Shown here: positions 15,256 through 15,525 of the stretch, in pieces
Layout of the letters: every line of letters begins with the position of its first letter
How positions within the stretch are numbered: the stretch's first letter is position 1
NCBI GenBank assembly: GCA_021399405.1
Contig: JAAFKL010000181.1
Location: forward strand, 1-15,525
Direction: 5' to 3'
Length of the DNA stretch: 15,525 bases
From: Candidatus Heimdallarchaeota archaeon
GTDB lineage: Archaea > Asgardarchaeota > Heimdallarchaeia > Heimdallarchaeales > Kariarchaeaceae
Program-made: the position numbers and the translations under genes
The notes under the pieces: generated by a model
What the model was told of the DNA's origin: nothing
The model's database searches: none
The model's input: the letters and a program-made list of their open reading frames with translations, nothing else

Positions 15256-15393
15256 GTTCTTAAAGAACGGTGCTTCCTCCTGCTTCTCTTCTTACTAGAA
15301 TCTACAAAGACAGGGGTTCCGTGATCTTTAACCACTGGTTGATCATTTTCAGTCCGTAGACTGAATACCAGCGTTCCTGTTTTTAAAAACAGG
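15256..15393. repeat. Cluster of four hairpin-forming inverted repeats
   Basis: Four inverted repeats follow each other: 15256-15268 (GTTCTT/AAGAAC, one-base centre); 15322-15345 (TGATC/GATCA enclosing AACC/GGTT); 15348-15365 (TTCAGTC/GACTGAA, loop CGTA); and 15376-15393, a perfect 18-base palindrome (CCTGTTTTT/AAAAACAGG). Such density is unlike the rest of the window and suggests a structured RNA or element end, on either strand. Confidence 0.5.
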
Positions 15394-15485
15394 GTAGGAC
15401 AGTCATTATGATATTTCAGTACGTTTCCAGCTTATCCGTAAATCTCCCCAAGGAAGAAATGACAGGTGGATGCTTACCTAGTCCT

Positions 15486-15515
15486 CTTACACCTTTAGCT
15501 ACTAAAGGTAGTAAG
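15486..15515. repeat. Strong 13-base-pair hairpin near window edge
   Basis: CTTAC-ACCTTTAG-CTA-CTAAAGGT-A-GTAAG: an eight-pair stem with a three-base loop, extended by five more pairs after a single bulged base. It could be part of the same structured RNA or element as the hairpins at 15256-15393. Confidence 0.55.
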
Positions 15516-15525
15516 TGTAATGTAC

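Larger units (their letters stand above)
15222..15525 (-). pseudogene. Possible decayed 3' end of an IS200/IS605-type tnpB with structured RNA-like end
   Basis: No intact gene is present. On the minus strand one frame is open from the window edge (15523) to a TGA at 15416-15418 and contains GVRGLGKHPPVISSLGRF, which resembles the region after the last RuvC motif of archaeal TnpB proteins. The same frame, after three stops, ends in REAGGSTVL and a TAA at 15260-15262. This recalls the E-A-G-S-P-x-L tail of many TnpB proteins, and as in those elements the stop lies inside a hairpin (GTTCTTTAAGAAC, 15256-15268). A second frame (15222-15431) is open and reads LKTGTLVFSLRTEN, also like some TnpB tails, so frameshifting is possible. 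Base composition changes here: 26 of 60 bases are G or C in 15301-15360 against 13 of 60 in 15121-15180. The zinc-finger and catalytic parts would be beyond the window, so the call is tentative. Confidence 0.33.

Noticed and set aside
15222..15431. A 69-codon open frame on the minus strand as an independent gene
   Set aside because: It has no ATG or ribosome site, overlaps several hairpins and a second broken frame with transposase-like residues; it is better viewed as a remnant.
1..15525. tRNA, rRNA genes or a CRISPR array
   Set aside because: I saw no cloverleaf-like ending in CCA or T-loop motif, no rRNA-like stretch and no regularly spaced direct repeats; the hairpins at the right edge are all different from each other.

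Overview
The window looks archaeal. It encodes an archaeal/eukaryotic-type RNA polymerase subunit (Rpo6/RpoK), a solitary Zn-ribbon/OB-fold (DUF35) protein and a DUF47 PhoU-like protein. The DNA is AT-rich, TATA-like boxes sit shortly upstream of several genes, oligo-T tracts follow several genes, and GTG and TTG starts are common. The long C-terminal tail on Rpo6, reminiscent of eukaryotic Rpb6, and the general gene content would fit an Asgard (Heimdall-type) archaeon. That placement is inference and is not proven by anything here.

Left part (1-5140): the 3' end of an FtsX/MacB-type permease; a small NTF2-like protein on the minus strand; a four-helix membrane protein of unknown function; a large RNB-domain exoribonuclease on the minus strand with a Gly-rich acidic insertion; a DUF35 protein; and rpo6 on the minus strand, with a TTG start fixed by a Shine-Dalgarno site. 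Genes here are mostly single transcription units facing each other across very short gaps.

Middle (5282-8973, minus strand): two overlapping genes for a heterodimeric ABC exporter. The nucleotide sites are complementary: one subunit has a non-canonical Walker B and switch residue, the other a non-canonical signature, so one catalytic and one degenerate site are expected.

Right part (9216-15053, plus strand): a tight five-gene operon with DUF47/PhoU-like protein, membrane-anchored solute-binding protein, double-domain (fused) permease, and two ABC ATPases. The ATPases are the most interesting part of the window. ATPase 1 keeps its Walker motifs but has LDAAD in place of LSGGQ. ATPase 2 keeps LSGGM but has lost the Walker A lysine (Pro), the Walker B glutamate (Gln) and the Q-loop glutamine (Glu). 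Paired as a heterodimer, they would give one intact and one dead ATP site in an importer of the molybdate/sulfate/spermidine-type architecture. The substrate is not known; an oxyanion is a guess from the permease type and the PhoU-like first gene.

Right edge (about 15222-15525): no intact gene, but a G+C-richer, hairpin-rich stretch. On the minus strand it carries interrupted reading frames that resemble the tail of an IS200/IS605-type TnpB, possibly a decayed element end and/or an omega-RNA-like structured RNA.
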